Shown: positions 48,161 through 60,552 of the stretch, in pieces
How the letters are laid out: each line of letters begins with the position of its first letter
How positions within the stretch are numbered: the first letter of the stretch is position 1
DNA from: Physcia stellaris
Lineage: Eukaryota; Ascomycota; Lecanoromycetes; Caliciales; Physciaceae
DNA: 64,000 nt
NCBI GenBank assembly: GCA_018902385.1
Contig: JABSSW010000005.1
Location: 1,116,001-1,180,000 of the forward strand
Direction of reading: 5' to 3'
Notes under the pieces: generated by a model
What the model saw: only the letters and a program-made list of their open reading frames with translations
What the model was told of the DNA's origin: nothing
Databases searched by the model: none
Translations under genes and position numbers: made by a program

Positions 48161-51100
48161 CTAACCGAATGTAGCCTCGATTAATGCCAGCATGGCGGCC
48201 TTCCTTCGAGAGCGGCGGCGACCCACCGGGGGATCTGATCCGTTGGCGGCGTCTTGGGGTACTGGGGTCAACGTCTTGGACGGTTCTGGGCCTGCAGCCG
48301 TGGGGTGAGTGCGATGGAAGTCGTCCACCACGTCGCGGGCATTATCAAACTCTCCGTTGTCGGCATAATACCATGTTCGGTCATGCGGCCAGCCCGACCA
48401 GTTGGCACGATACTGGAGGCGGTTGTAGTGGTATCGAGACTCCAGGATATCGTCCACCTCCCACTCGGGGTTTTCGTTGACTATGACAGGGCCAGGAGGT
48501 TCATTGGTTTGGCCTTCGAGTGGGTCACGGGGGTCTTTGCGCAGGAGCCAACAGTGAAACACATCGTAGATATGCATGGTTTCAGGCAACTCGAGTCGGT
48601 ATGAGTTGCCCATACGTTGTAGTACCTTGTAGGGACCTAGCTTCTTGTCATCGAGCTTGTCAGACGGCCTGGCCGTCTTGATGTTTCGTCGGTCCAGGAA
48701 GACGAAGTCTCCCTCGGCGTACTCCACGGCCTTTCGATGCTTGTTGGCTTGAGCTGTCATACGCTTCTGGGCCACCTCTGCATGGTCTCGTACGTAGTTG
48801 AGGATATTTTGCATTGTGCCGGTAATATCCTCTGCCTTGGCGGCCAGAAGCCGCTCCCTCGTTGTAGCATACGAGGTAGGGTCTGGTGAGAAGCTCATAC
48901 GGGGGTGGAAGCCCTTATTGATGAAGAATGGTGATAGCCCTGTTGTTGCAGATACCGCGTTGTTGTCTGCAAACTCGGCCATGGGTAACCAGACGTCCCA
49001 ATCGTTCTGCATGTAGTTGCAGTACTGCCGCAACTGCCTCTCGATATCCTGATTGGCTCTCTCGGTTTGCCCATCGGTTTCTGGGTGGAAAGCGGTGGAG
49101 AGCTTACACTTGATGCCGAGGATTCTGCAGAATGCCTGCCAAACGAGTGATATGAACTGCGGGCCTCGATCTGACGTTATTGAGGAGGGTAGCCCATGCG
49201 TACGGAATACGTAATTGATGAGTATTTTGGCCGTGGCCTCAGCACTAGTACCCTCGTCGTCGGCGGTACAAGGCACGTAATGGCGTTCCTTACTAAGCCT
49301 GTCAATTATCGTGCATATGGCATTATGACCGTGGGCGTCGGGCAGCCCGGTGATGAAATCCATTGATATGTCGGTCCAACGTTGCAGAGGTATGGCCAAG
49401 GGGTGAGTAAGCCGTTCTTGCGATCCCTGGAGGCCTTCGTACGTTGGCATCCATGGCAATTGCGTACGTATCGGCGGACGGCCTTGCGCATGTTGGGCCA
49501 GTAGTAGTCGCGACGTATAAGGTCCTCCATACGGTTAAATCCTGGATGCCCCGAGGCCGGGGGTTCATGGATTTCCCTGAGGAGGTCAACGAGTAAGGGG
49601 GCATCGGCGGGCACCCATAGTCGGTCACCTCGATACAGAGCACCGTCCTTTTCATTGCAGCCTCGTAGGTCGACCCCGTCCACTGAAGTGAGGCCTTGCC
49701 CGATGGCTTCACGATACGCCGTGCAGTCATCGTCAGCTTTATTGGCAGCCAGGACTCGTTCGTAGATAGGTTCGTCAGTCTCCACCGCGTGGATCTCGAG
49801 TCGTTCGGGAGTGAGCAGTACCTGCTCTCGATATTGGTGCCGTTCGTCAGTATCGTCCTTTGGTCGTGAGCCAGGCATACGGGTCAGGGCATCTGCTTTA
49901 ACGTTCTGAGCCCCGGACTGAAACTGAATGGCAATATTGAACTCCGAGAGGGTTTCTGCCCAACGAGCCTGACGAGGAGTTAGTTTCTTTGACGTCATGA
50001 AGGTTTCCAGGCCCTTGTGGTCGGTGAAGATCTTGACCGGTTCTTCAGTGCCCTCAAGCTCAGGACGCCAGTGCTCTAGACAACGAATAATGGCCAGCAA
50101 CTCCTTGTCATAGATCTCGTAGTTGCACTCGGCTGGAATCATGTTGCGGCTGTAGAAAGCAACGGGGTGCAGAACTCCTTCGTCGTCATATTGAGATAGC
50201 ACTCCCGCATTGACGTAATCAGAAGAGTCAGTCTCCAGAATGGCCTGTTTGGTTCGATCGTAATGCCGTAGTATAGGAGCCTCAGTCACCGTTTTCTTGA
50301 GGAGGTTGAAGGCTTCTTCGGCCTCTTCAGTCCATTCGAACCCCACAAGCTTCTTAGTCATTCGGGTGAGAGCTCGAGCCTTTTTCGAGAAGTCACGAAT
50401 GAACCGTCTGTAGAAGTTGACGAAGCCCACGAAGGCCTGCACTTCCTTCAGATTTGTAGGGCGTTCCCAGTTGACAATGACTTCTATCTTCTTCGGATCC
50501 ATGCGAAGGCCATCCACCGATAGTATGACGCCCAGGAATGCCACCTCCTTCTTGAAGAACTCGCACTTCTCAATATCCACCTGTAATCCGGCTTCCTTGA
50601 GTCTCTCCAGCACCTTACGAACGTGAACGATGTGCTCCTTCTTGGATTTGCTGTAAATGAGGATATCATCTAGATAGACTTGACAGAAATCGTTCAGGAA
50701 GCTGAACAGCAGGTCGTTCATGTAATGTTGCCAACTCGCGGGTCCGTTGGTCAATCCGAAAGGTAATACTCGGTATTTGTACGATCCCATGGAGGTAACG
50801 AATGTGGTGAGTTCCTCACTCTCCTCACTCATCCGAAGCTTGTTGAAGGCCGATATGATATCCAGCTTGGTCAGATACTTGCAACCTTGCACCCTAGCTA
50901 GAGTCTCTTCGATCAAGGGGATGGGATACCGATTGCGTTTCGTGATGTGATTAAGTCGTCGGTAATCCACACACAAACGTAGTTGACCATTTGGCTTGAC
51001 TGCAAATAGAACGGGCGAGGCGTATGCTGCTTGACTGGGTACGATGAAGCCCTTCTGAAGATTATCCTCCAAATACTCCTTGAGTTTCTGGAGCTTGAGT

Positions 51101-52380
51101 TCGGACAGAGGATATACTCTGCTTCGGGGCAATGTACTGCTATCGCTTAGGAGCTCAATTTTGTGATCGTAGGCTCGATGCGGTGGCAGTTCAGTTGCCC
51201 TCTGAGGGTCGAATACTTCTGACAGATGTCTGAAGTACTTCGGTACCTTCTCCATTATACGTTCAAGAATCGGCTTGACCTGCTCGTGCTCCAGGATCTC
51301 CTTGGTCATGGCGGCAACCTCCAACGATTCAGGATCTGCTCGCAGTGCTTTGAGCGCGGAATCGATTTGATTGATCGTAATGGAAAAGCATTGCACTCCT
51401 TGCTTTCGACCTTTGGAGCCGGCGAGTAGGCAGAAGGAGGCCGCACCAACCATCGCGATATCCACCGAATCGTCTGGGTCCAGCCCCGGGGGTGGAGGGA
51501 TCTCGGGTTGTTGTTTCTTGACCTTCCAACGCTTGTTGCGTTGCCTTTTCAAGTCCCTTTTCTTGACGGATGTCGCTTTCGTAGCCGCTGTGGTATCAAT
51601 TTCTGAATGATCTGGCTCAACGGCGGACGGCTCGTCATCTTGATCGGCTTCCGAGTGAGTAGAGCAATCGGAGCACTCTGAATCGGATACGTCTGACTCG
51701 TCCTGTACGTAGGGCGCTGGGGGGCTAGGTTGCGGACGGGGTAGAATCGTATATCGAGGTCCTATTGCAGCAATATGCTCCGCGTTACTTGCCTTCGGTA
51801 AGGGGGCATCGCGGCGCCAGCTAGGTACGTCCCATCGGCGGTCTGGACCAGGAGCTTCCAGGCGCCGGGCCTGCACTGCTTTGGTGGGTATACTGCCATG
51901 GTGACTACATCTGGACGGTTTGAAGATCAGTTTATCGTAGGCCATATCCAGAATAACCCCATGCTTGTTCATCCACGGTTTTCCTAGAATTATCGGATGG
52001 TTGCCCAGGTCGGTGATGAACAAAGGAGCTGTCAACTCGGAGTGCAGGCCAATTGTCAGCTTGGGGTAAATGGCATGAGTTATTGGAGGAGCCTGACGGC
52101 CGTCGAATCCGGTAATGGGCTTCGGTTTTAGTAGGGGTACGGGGTCCATGCCCAGCATGTTGCATACAAGTTGCGCGATTTCTCTATCAATGAATGCATA
52201 ACCAGTTGCACCAGTGTCTATTAAAGCTTCTAGTCTATGCCTATTATCGTTGAATGATAACGTACAATTGGTGACTAGGGGCCGCCTGGTGAAAGGGTCA
52301 AACAATCCGTCATGATGAGTAGAGGAAATTCTTAAACACCCACCAACCGCGTCTTTGGTGTGGGTTATCAGTTTTCCGAG
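48161..52380 (-). CDS. pol: Pol polyprotein (protease, RT, RNase H, integrase, chromodomain), one-base frameshift
   Basis: The upstream frame runs from 52,380 to 49,306; the recognised part begins at FDPFTRRP (52,305). Counting from there: aspartic protease DTG at 30-32; RT with YLDD at 544-547; RNase H with D693; integrase zinc domain H913, H920, C950 and C953. Near residue 969, in a run of four G on the plus strand (49,400-49,403), one base is missing. Homology then continues in the frame of 49,459-48,161. That frame holds the integrase core, with catalytic D53, D97 and E133 (exactly DD35E in that ORF's numbering). A chromodomain-like region EWEVDDILESRYHYNRLQY follows. The pol frame is -1 to gag and overlaps the gag stop, so expression by frameshifting at GGAAAAC-TGA is likely. 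The missing base is either a real inactivating mutation or a homopolymer sequencing error. Confidence 0.9.
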
Positions 52381-53780
52381 TCAGACCCGCTCGACTCGCT
52401 GGCCATGTCCATGTAGGATACCTGCATCTTATGCCAATGGCGTTCCTGATGCTTGTGGGCGTTCGGGCACTCCCTCCAGACGTGACCCAGTTCGCCACAT
52501 GTGAAACATTTGCCCGTGGCGGCCAACTTGTCAGTCACCGGGTCACGAGTCTTGGTTTCAGCGCTGGGGTGGAAGTGAGCGGCAGGCTTCACGAAGGGAG
52601 CCGGGGTAGCAGGTTTCGTAAAGGGCACCGGGGTCGAGGCGACAGGAGTTGATCTGGACTGGGGCAGTTCAGGACGTTGCTGACGTGCCGCGGTCTTTTC
52701 TTTTCGAAGGCTCGATTGTCGATTGTATATCTGCTGCAGGGTGGTTCGGGCCTCATCGAGCGTGGTGAACTCACGTGGATATACACTCATCGCCTCCTTC
52801 AGGTTCCAGGAAATCTTGTCCATCAACTCCTCGATCTTGGTGGCTTCGCTATAGCCAGTTGGATTGCTAAGGCGGAGGAAGGTGGAGTAGAAGGACTGGA
52901 AGTCCTGAGTACCCATGGTCAATGCTCGGAATTGGTTACGCATATTGCGTTTGAAATCAGGATCTTCGTAAATAGTGCCCAAGAATTCCAACACCATATG
53001 CCAGGTCCTGAAGTGATCCATATCAATATCACGAACCGATTGTATGTGGCCACCGGCATCACCCTCAGTCCAGCCAATTACAGTAGTGGCCGCGATCATG
53101 TCCGTGTCGTAATGATCAGCGTTGGCCGTCATTTTATCGTGTACCTTTGTCTTCCAAACACGCCAGGTGGGTTCTACTCCATCGGTGAACTTAGGAGGAT
53201 CTGGGTGTGCTTTGGAGCGTCGTTTGTTCTTCTGAGAGGAGCTAATTACGCTGGCCTCACCGTCGCTCCCTTCATCGCCGGCGCCAGGGCCTCGTGCACG
53301 GCCGCGAGTCTTGGCCAGCAAGGCGTCGTGATCTTTCTTCAGGAGAGTGTAATCCTTTTGCTTGGTCAGGAGTAGATCACGTTGTCTTTCGTATTCGCTC
53401 TTCAGGGTATCCAACTCTCGGCGGACCTCATCTAGCTCGGCATTCGTATTGACCAGCTCGTCACGGTCGGCGCTGGCAATATTGTACAAGTTCTGGTATT
53501 GAGCCAGGGCGTCCAGGTAGTTGTCACGATCAGTGCGTAGTCGATCAAATTCCTTTAGGAAGTCGGCGGCTCTATGGTTGGCCCACCACTTCAACTGACC
53601 GGTGGTGACGATATTCAGGGGGTGAGTGGCTTCGTCATCCTCCACTCCTATGGACTCGGCCGTTGGTACAGACCGGCGGCGTTTGGACTGGTCAGCGAAG
53701 CTCTCGTCAGGAGAGTTGTCGTTAATCTCATGCAGCATACGATCCACGTTGGCGCGTAGCGTTCTGAGGCGTTGTTCCAC
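52368..53780 (-). CDS. gag: Gag protein of the chromovirus
   Basis: 470 residues. The N-terminal third is strongly helical with a predicted coiled coil (about residues 85-160, rich in Leu/Glu/Asp/Arg heptads such as DELVNTNAELDEVRRELDTL). A retrotransposon gag core follows, including FLGTIYEDPDFKRNMRNQF and FQSFYSTFLRLSNPTGYSE. A Pro/Ala-rich linker leads to one zinc knuckle, CFTCGELGHVWREC (about 425-438, C-x2-C-x4-H-x4-C), for RNA packaging. The ORF is uninterrupted and ends GSDSEN, with its TGA overlapped by the pol frame. It should form the cytoplasmic virus-like particle of the element. Confidence 0.92.
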   Translation of the reverse strand: MEQRLRTLRANVDRMLHEINDNSPDESFADQSKRRRSVPTAESIGVEDDEATHPLNIVTTGQLKWWANHRAADFLKEFDRLRTDRDNYLDALAQYQNLYNIASADRDELVNTNAELDEVRRELDTLKSEYERQRDLLLTKQKDYTLLKKDHDALLAKTRGRARGPGAGDEGSDGEASVISSSQKNKRRSKAHPDPPKFTDGVEPTWRVWKTKVHDKMTANADHYDTDMIAATTVIGWTEGDAGGHIQSVRDIDMDHFRTWHMVLEFLGTIYEDPDFKRNMRNQFRALTMGTQDFQSFYSTFLRLSNPTGYSEATKIEELMDKISWNLKEAMSVYPREFTTLDEARTTLQQIYNRQSSLRKEKTAARQQRPELPQSRSTPVASTPVPFTKPATPAPFVKPAAHFHPSAETKTRDPVTDKLAATGKCFTCGELGHVWRECPNAHKHQERHWHKMQVSYMDMASESSGSDSEN

Positions 53781-54076
53781 CGGAGTAGGAGGTCCGGGGA
53801 GTTGTTTCGTGATGGCTTCGGGCCATAGCTGGGGATGGAGAATTGGAGGTGGTAAAAGGGAAGGGGGTTAATCGTGCCAGTTCTCGTCTTCTATCGTCGA
53901 TTGCGTGAAGGTTCGGCTTGTTACTTCACGGCTTTCGTCAGTTGCCTCGTCAGGAGGGCTTTCAGATCGTTTGCCTGGTCAGCAGGGCTTTTCGTCGTTT
54001 GCCTCGTCAGGAGGGCTTGGTCGGTCTGGGGTCTTATTTTTGGGCGCTCGCGTACCTCGACGAGCGGTAGAGATGG
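53781..54076 (-). other. Leader between primer-binding site and gag
   Basis: About 296 bp of untranslated leader of the chromovirus. It contains three nearby copies of a short motif (plus strand GCCTCGTCAGGAGGGCTT or close variants at about 53,943, 53,969 and 54,001). This may be a packaging or dimerisation structure, but the role is unknown. Confidence 0.5.
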
Positions 54077-54087
54077 AGACTTATTGT
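54077..54087 (-). other. Self-priming primer-binding site (Tf1-like)
   Basis: On the minus strand ACAATAAGTCT spans the last three bases of the 5' LTR and the first eight internal bases. It is perfectly complementary over 11 nt to AGACTTATTGT inside the LTR (54,149-54,139 on the minus strand). That is the arrangement of Tf1, where the first 11 nt of the transcript fold back onto the primer-binding site. It implies transcription starts at 54,149 and a 63-nt span from that base to the first base of the site. No tRNA-like primer site is evident here. Confidence 0.7.
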
Positions 54088-54313
54088 AATATCATGGGCC
54101 GTGCTTGAATAGACGTATTATTGGCTAGCTAGACGAAGACAATAAGTCTGCAGAAACAAGTAGGTACACGATGGTGGAGTTGCAAACAGTGTGCGGCGCC
54201 AAGCCTCAAACCACGCTAGTCCCAACGTAGAATTAGGGCATAGCCCGCTGCCCGACCACATACCATACCAACTACCTACCTGCCAGACCTACCTGCCAGG
54301 CATGCTCGTAACA
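54085..54313 (-). repeat. 5' LTR of the chromovirus
   Basis: 229 bp. In element orientation it begins TGTTACGAGC and ends GATATTACA (TG..CA, with short inverted ends). The likely R region starts at AGACTTATTGTC. I see no clear TATA box upstream of it. Confidence 0.88.
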
Positions 54314-57300
54314 AAATATGACAAAATATTCGAAATAAAATCAAATCAATCAACGTCGTATCTCGATCGCATTTGAATCGATTTAAACATTTGTGAATTG
54401 TTTTCGATCGTGTTCAATGATTTCAACAACAATTGAATGATGTCAAAAATGAATATCGACAATGTTTGAATACGATTTATGAATCGTGCGATCGCGAGAA
54501 TTTTCAACATTCGAATACGATTTTCGAAATTTTCACAATTGACGTAATTGCAAAAATCATATATTGTTTGACATCGAATCAAATTTGCATTAAATTCAAT
54601 TTGTTTTCAATCACATTTTCAATCTTTGTCAATTTTTTTGATTTTATTTGAATATATTTCTTGTTGCAGTTTTCGTTTTCGATTTTTATGAATCGAAAAA
54701 GACGAAACAAATCGTGAAAAAAAAAATGAACAATGAAAAAAAAAACAAAAAAATGAATTGAAAAATGATTTGCATACGAAAAATGAATTGAAAATGAAAA
54801 ATGAATTATTGACGAAAAGTAAATTGAAAACGAATAATGAAAAAAAAATGAAAAACGAATCAAAAATGAAAAATGAAAAAAAAAAATAAAAAATGAATTG
54901 AAAACGAAAAAAAATTGAACAGATGAAAAATCGTTGTTGTTGCGATGATTCGCACAACGATGTTGACGTTGATGCAATCGATATTTTGAATCGAATTGAT
55001 CGCAAAATGTCGATTTTTTGAAAAATTGTGCGTCAATCGTTTTTATAATTCGTTACGTTAATTTTTAATACAAATCGTTAAATCAAAATGTTTTTTTTGA
55101 TTTGCATTGATAATTTATTTTGATTTGATTTAATAAAAAACTGCAAATGATGAAATTCATAAAAATACATTTCGAAAATCGCGATTTTTCAAAAGCGAAA
55201 AAAGTCGCAGTTGATTTTTGACATTTTTCAATTCATATAATTCGCAATATATGAATTTCAATTCGAAATTCATTTTCATATTTTTTTTCAATATTTGTAC
55301 AAATTTATCAAATTTCAAATGTTTCATCGTGATTTTTTCAAAAAAAATATTTGAAAAAATCATGTTTTTGATCGACACATCTCGTTATAACAATTTTTTT
55401 TTTTTCGAAAAAAAAATGTGATTGCATCGAAAACGACGTTGAATGAATGAAATTTTATGATAAAATTATTATTGCATGATTTTTTCGATGATATTAAATT
55501 TGTACGTTTTCGCTTGCAATTGTTGTTGATTTTTTGAATTCAATGAAACAAATATGTTTTTTTTCATGCGAAATCGACGTTTTCGAATATTGTAAAATAT
55601 TTTTTTTTGATTGTGATAAAAATCGATTGCAATTTTTTTTTGATATTGACATGATTAAATTTGTCATTCAATATTTCATTTCTGATCAATTTTTTTTTCA
55701 AAAAAACGTATATTATTTTGTACGTTTTTTCGTCTATTTTTAAATCGATGCGAATGCGATCATTTGTTCAATAATTCACGTTCAATTCTTTTCAAATCTT
55801 TTCACGAAAAACATTGAGAATAATCATTGTGATCGATATTTTCGACATGTAATTCGCATTCGCACGAACGCGTCAAACACGCATTTCAAAACAATTGATA
55901 TATAAATTTGCGAAAAATGTCGTGTTTGATCGTCAAATTGCACGTTGTGTAACAATGCAATAAATTTTTTTTCGAAATCGAAATGTTGATATATTCGTAT
56001 GACGATTAAATGAAAATCGACGAATATGAAAATGAAATGCAACGATATTCATGCAATTGTCAAAAAAAATCAAATGAAATCGATCAAACGCGATCAATCG
56101 CGTTCGATTGAATTAATTTCAATCAAATTGTTTCAATTTTTAATTCGATCGTTAAATCGTGTTGAAATGAAAAAACAAAATTTGATCGTTAACGTGTTTC
56201 ATGCGATTGAATTCGTTTCGTTTAACGTTCGAATCGTTTAACGTTAAAAATGATTTGTTGTTTTTTTGAAACATTTGTATCATTAACGTGTTTTGACGCA
56301 TCGTGATAATTCGCAAATTCGTTATTTTGTTATAAAAACGATCACATGTTTCAAATGTTTTGATTTTTAAAAAATATCAATCAAATCACAAATTTCATTC
56401 ACAAATTCAATTCATATATTCATTAACATTTTTTATTTTCAATTTTCGAATTGTGAAATTTTTTTGATTTATCACAATTTTTTTTTAAATTTTTGACAAT
56501 GAAATTTTTTGATGTCATTCAACAAAATTTATTCGAAATTTGACATGAAATTTATAAACATATCAATTATTAACGTTCATATCAACATTTCGAATTTGTC
56601 GATTATTGAACGATATTCAATGTCAATTCGAAATGATTGATTCGTCGTCAATGATTTTTGTTTCAATCATTTTTTTTTTCAATTTTTGTGTAAACGTTTC
56701 GTCGAAATCGATCGAATTGCGAATTCGAATGCAAATTTTGATTGATCGATACAAATATCAAACGATTTTATTTTTTTTCAATATTATTCATGAATCAAAT
56801 GTCAATGACGACGAAAAAAATTTTGTATTTCGATATTTTTTATCGAATTCAAATCGTCAATGTTATGAAAAAAATAAAAATCAAATATCGTGACAATTTG
56901 TGAACGATTGAAATTCGTATCAACAAATTGAAACAAAAATTGAAAAAAAAAACGTGAATAAATTCGAAAATGACGTCAACGAATGATCGTTGCTCAAACA
57001 AATTCGAATCACATTTTTTTCGAAATCACAATTCGTGACAACATTTCGATCGATTCGAATGTTATTGTCATGAATACAATTGTTATGAAAAAATAAATGT
57101 GATAAAAATTTTTTTTTTTTGTTGTTAAACATTAAATATTTAAATCAATCACACATAATTGTAAATCATTGAATCGCGAATTTGATTTGAATAAAATAAT
57201 AATTACAACATTTTTTTGTGAACGCAATTTGATGATGTCAATATCAACGACAAAAAACAAAAAATTTGAAATAAATAAACAATTGCGACATTTTTATTCG

Positions 57301-57649
57301 ATGCGATTATGCGAAAAAAATTCATTGTGATAACGTTTTTTAACGATAATCATAATGAAATTCATTTGCATCAAATCAAATTTGTTTCGATGATAAAATT
57401 TTGAATATTTATTTTGTAATTAAAATTATGTTTCGAAAATTGATGAAACAAATTTTTGAAAAAAACAATTTCGAAAACGAACATATTTACATATTGCGCG
57501 ATCGAAACGTCGTCGCGAATGTAAATCACGTGTTGAAACAAATTTTTTTGTTCAACATTTTGAAATCAATGATTGAATCATGATGACATCATGTCGACAA
57601 TGATATGTGAAACAATAAATTTTATTCGTTGTTCATTAATTTGAATGTA

Positions 57650-58010
57650 ACGTCGATAATAAAATCGTCGACAAAATCAAATGCGAAAATGAAAATATGA
57701 CGTCGATAATAAAATCGTCAACAAAATCAAACGTCGATGAAAAAATCGTCGACAAAATCAAATGCGAAAATGAAAATAATGAAATATTTTTGACGTCGAT
57801 GATAAAATCGTCGACAAAATCAAATGAATTGAACGAAAATGAAAATGTGACGTCGATAATAAAATCGTCGACAAAATCAAATGCGAAAATGAAAATGTGA
57901 CGTCGATAATAAAATGATAAAATCGTTGACAAAATCAAATCGCGAAAATGAAAATTTTTGACGTCGAAATAAAATCGTCGACAAAATCAAATGCGAAAAT
58001 GACAAAACGA
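57650..58010. repeat. 48-bp minisatellite, about 7 copies
   Basis: The unit contains GACGTCGATAATAAAATCGT, then CGACAAAATCAAATGCGAAA and ATGAAAAT. Copies vary by insertions (for example ATGAAATATTTTT before the fourth and ATAAAATG in the sixth) but keep ACGTCGA and GTCGAC almost invariant. Confidence 0.8.
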
Positions 58011-59334
58011 AAATGAAAACGATGATAATGTCGACAATTATATCATTGACAACGAATTTTTCGAATTTTTTTTGCAAAAAAATCGTGAAATATTTTTGAA
58101 TCGTGTCGTTTTTTTTCATCAATTTCATCATTTTTTGTCATTTTTCGTTATTGAATTGAACGATAACAACGTTGATATCGACAATAATTTTTGTTTCGAC
58201 GTTAAAAAAACGTGCATTTTATTAAATGATATTAATTGTCATGTCAAAAATTGAAATATATGCAATGATAACATTCACATCGTTTTTGTAAAAAAACAAT
58301 AAATGTCGAACGACATGATATTGTTGCGAAAAATGATGTCAAAAAATCAAAAACAACATGTGAAACATCGATTTTGTAACATTGACACAATTCGAAATTT
58401 CGAATTCGTTTTTGTCATTTACGATTATCAACATCGAATAAATTGTTATTAATTCGATATTCGTAAAGTTTTTTTTTGTTTTTTCACATGCGATAATGAG
58501 CAAAAAAATAAAAAAATAAAATTTAAATTTTTGCAAAGCAAAAAATTCACGTCAATAAAAAAATATTGTTTTCGTATTTTTTTATATTTTCGTTCAAAAT
58601 GAAATGCAATGAAAATTCAAAAAAATTAATACGATTTTTTTGCGAAACATTTTTGAATTTTCAATCGATTCAAACGTAATGTTATTATCAATCAAAAAAT
58701 TCGTGAAAATTTGTTGTAATAACGAATCGTTTTGTATATCAAAAAATGAACAATTTGTAATAACGAATCATTTTTTGACATTTTGAATTTTGAAAACAGA
58801 AATTCGTTAATCATAAATAAAACATAACGTATTCAAAATGAATTTATTTGATCGTAATTGTTTGAATAATCATATTGACGATTTTGTATTTGATTTTGTT
58901 TTGTGAATAAAAATTTTCGTTTGTTTGAAAACATCGAATGTTTGAAAATATCGATCGCATTTTGCATTTTCGTGTTTTGAAAATTTTGTTTGTATCGTTT
59001 TGTTTTCAAAAAAAAAATTATTGCGTCAAAATATGATTAAATTATCGAAAATAAAATGCAAATATTTTTGTCAAAAATCGTTGTTGTTTGAATTTAAATG
59101 TTTAAATGTAAAACAAAATCATCGTGAATTTTTTAAATGAATAAAAAACGTGTGATTTACAAATAACATAACGAAAATATTTGATTTAAAAAACAAATAT
59201 GTACATGAAAATCGAATGTCAAAAATAAATTGTGAACGTTAATTTTCATGACGATTTTCGTTGATAAAATAAAATTTTATCGAAATTTTTTTCAAAACAT
59301 GTTCGTAACAACAACAAAAATAATTGATATCATT

Positions 59335-60552
59335 ATTTGACGATTTTCGATCGTATTCGTTTGATTGTTCGAACATCGTTTTGAAAAAAATTTGAATCGT
59401 GAAATTTTTGATAATTTTTTCATTCAAAAAAAAAATTAATGTATTTCACGTTTGACATTTTTTCAATGTTTGATACAATATGAATAATACGCACAATGTT
59501 CGAAATATTGTAAAAACGATGAAAATTTAAATTCGATTTTTTGAATGTGTCGAACACGAAACGTTTTTTTATTTTTATCATATCGTGTATATCATCAATG
59601 ACATTTTTGTTTCGTATACGTAATAAATCAATCAACATTTCAATGTATTTTTTCGACGAATTTTTTCGCATTACATCGATCAAATTTTTCACGATTAATA
59701 TAAATTGTAATTGATCAATTTTTTTTTTTTTTCAAAAACGTCGATTGTTTTTTTTGTCGATTGTTTCGAATTTTCATTTTTGAATTCACACGTAATCACA
59801 TCGACGTTTTTCGTGTTTTTGTCAATTGAAAATCGTTCGACATGTATGAATTGTTAAACGATTCATGTCATGATCGATAATATTTAATTTAAATCATGTT
59901 GTCAAATTTTCATGCATTTGAATTGAATAATATTTTATTCACGAAACATTTTTTTTTTTTTGTAATTGATTTTTTGACACGATTCGAAACAATTTTGTTT
60001 TGTTTTTTTTTAAAAATAAACAAAATTAAATTTTCTAATAAATATGAAATTTGAATTTGAATCGTTGTTGTGAACGTATAACATTAATTTCGTAAATTAC
60101 ATTTCAATCGTCGAATGATTTGTTGTTCGTTTTTATCAATTATTCATTTTAATTGTTTCATGTTTTTGCATTTCGTGATTTTTGTTTGTTGTTTATTTTT
60201 CGAATTATTCGTCAAATCGATATTTTGAATTTCAACATGATCGTTTGCACGATTTTGTTTTTACAAATCGTAATTATCGACAATCAAAACGTTTGTTCGA
60301 CGCGTATTGTTTTGTAACATTTGTTTTTCATAATTTTTTCGTTTGTTGATCAATTTTCACAAAATTTTCAAATGATTCGAATGAATCGTTTTTTCAATTT
60401 CGATGTTAAAATTTGTCAAAACATCGTATTTTCGAATGAAATGTGAATAATGAATCAAATTGTGCATTTTGAAAATATTGAAAAATCGTTTTTTTGAAAA
60501 AAACGCAATGTTTTTTTGACAATATTAAAAACATGCAAATAATGTTGTATGT
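59335..60552. repeat. Dispersed repeat, copy B (uninterrupted)
   Basis: Matches 41,698-43,937 apart from the 1,010-bp insertion there. It carries the empty 13-bp target CGATTCATGTCAT at 59,859-59,871. After 60,552 the two copies diverge. Confidence 0.75.

Larger units (their letters stand above)
47594..54313 (-). mobile_element. Near-intact Ty3/gypsy chromovirus
   Basis: A 6.7-kb GC-normal island within AT-rich DNA. It has two LTRs, a polypurine tract, a self-complementary primer site, a gag ORF and a pol region carrying protease, RT, RNase H, integrase and a C-terminal chromodomain. It shows no RIP-like mutation. AAATA lies at both outer edges (47,589-47,593 and 54,314-54,318) and may be the target duplication, though in AT-rich DNA this is weak. 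The 3' LTR seems to lack its last few bases. The only coding damage I see is one missing base in a G run in pol. Confidence 0.92.
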
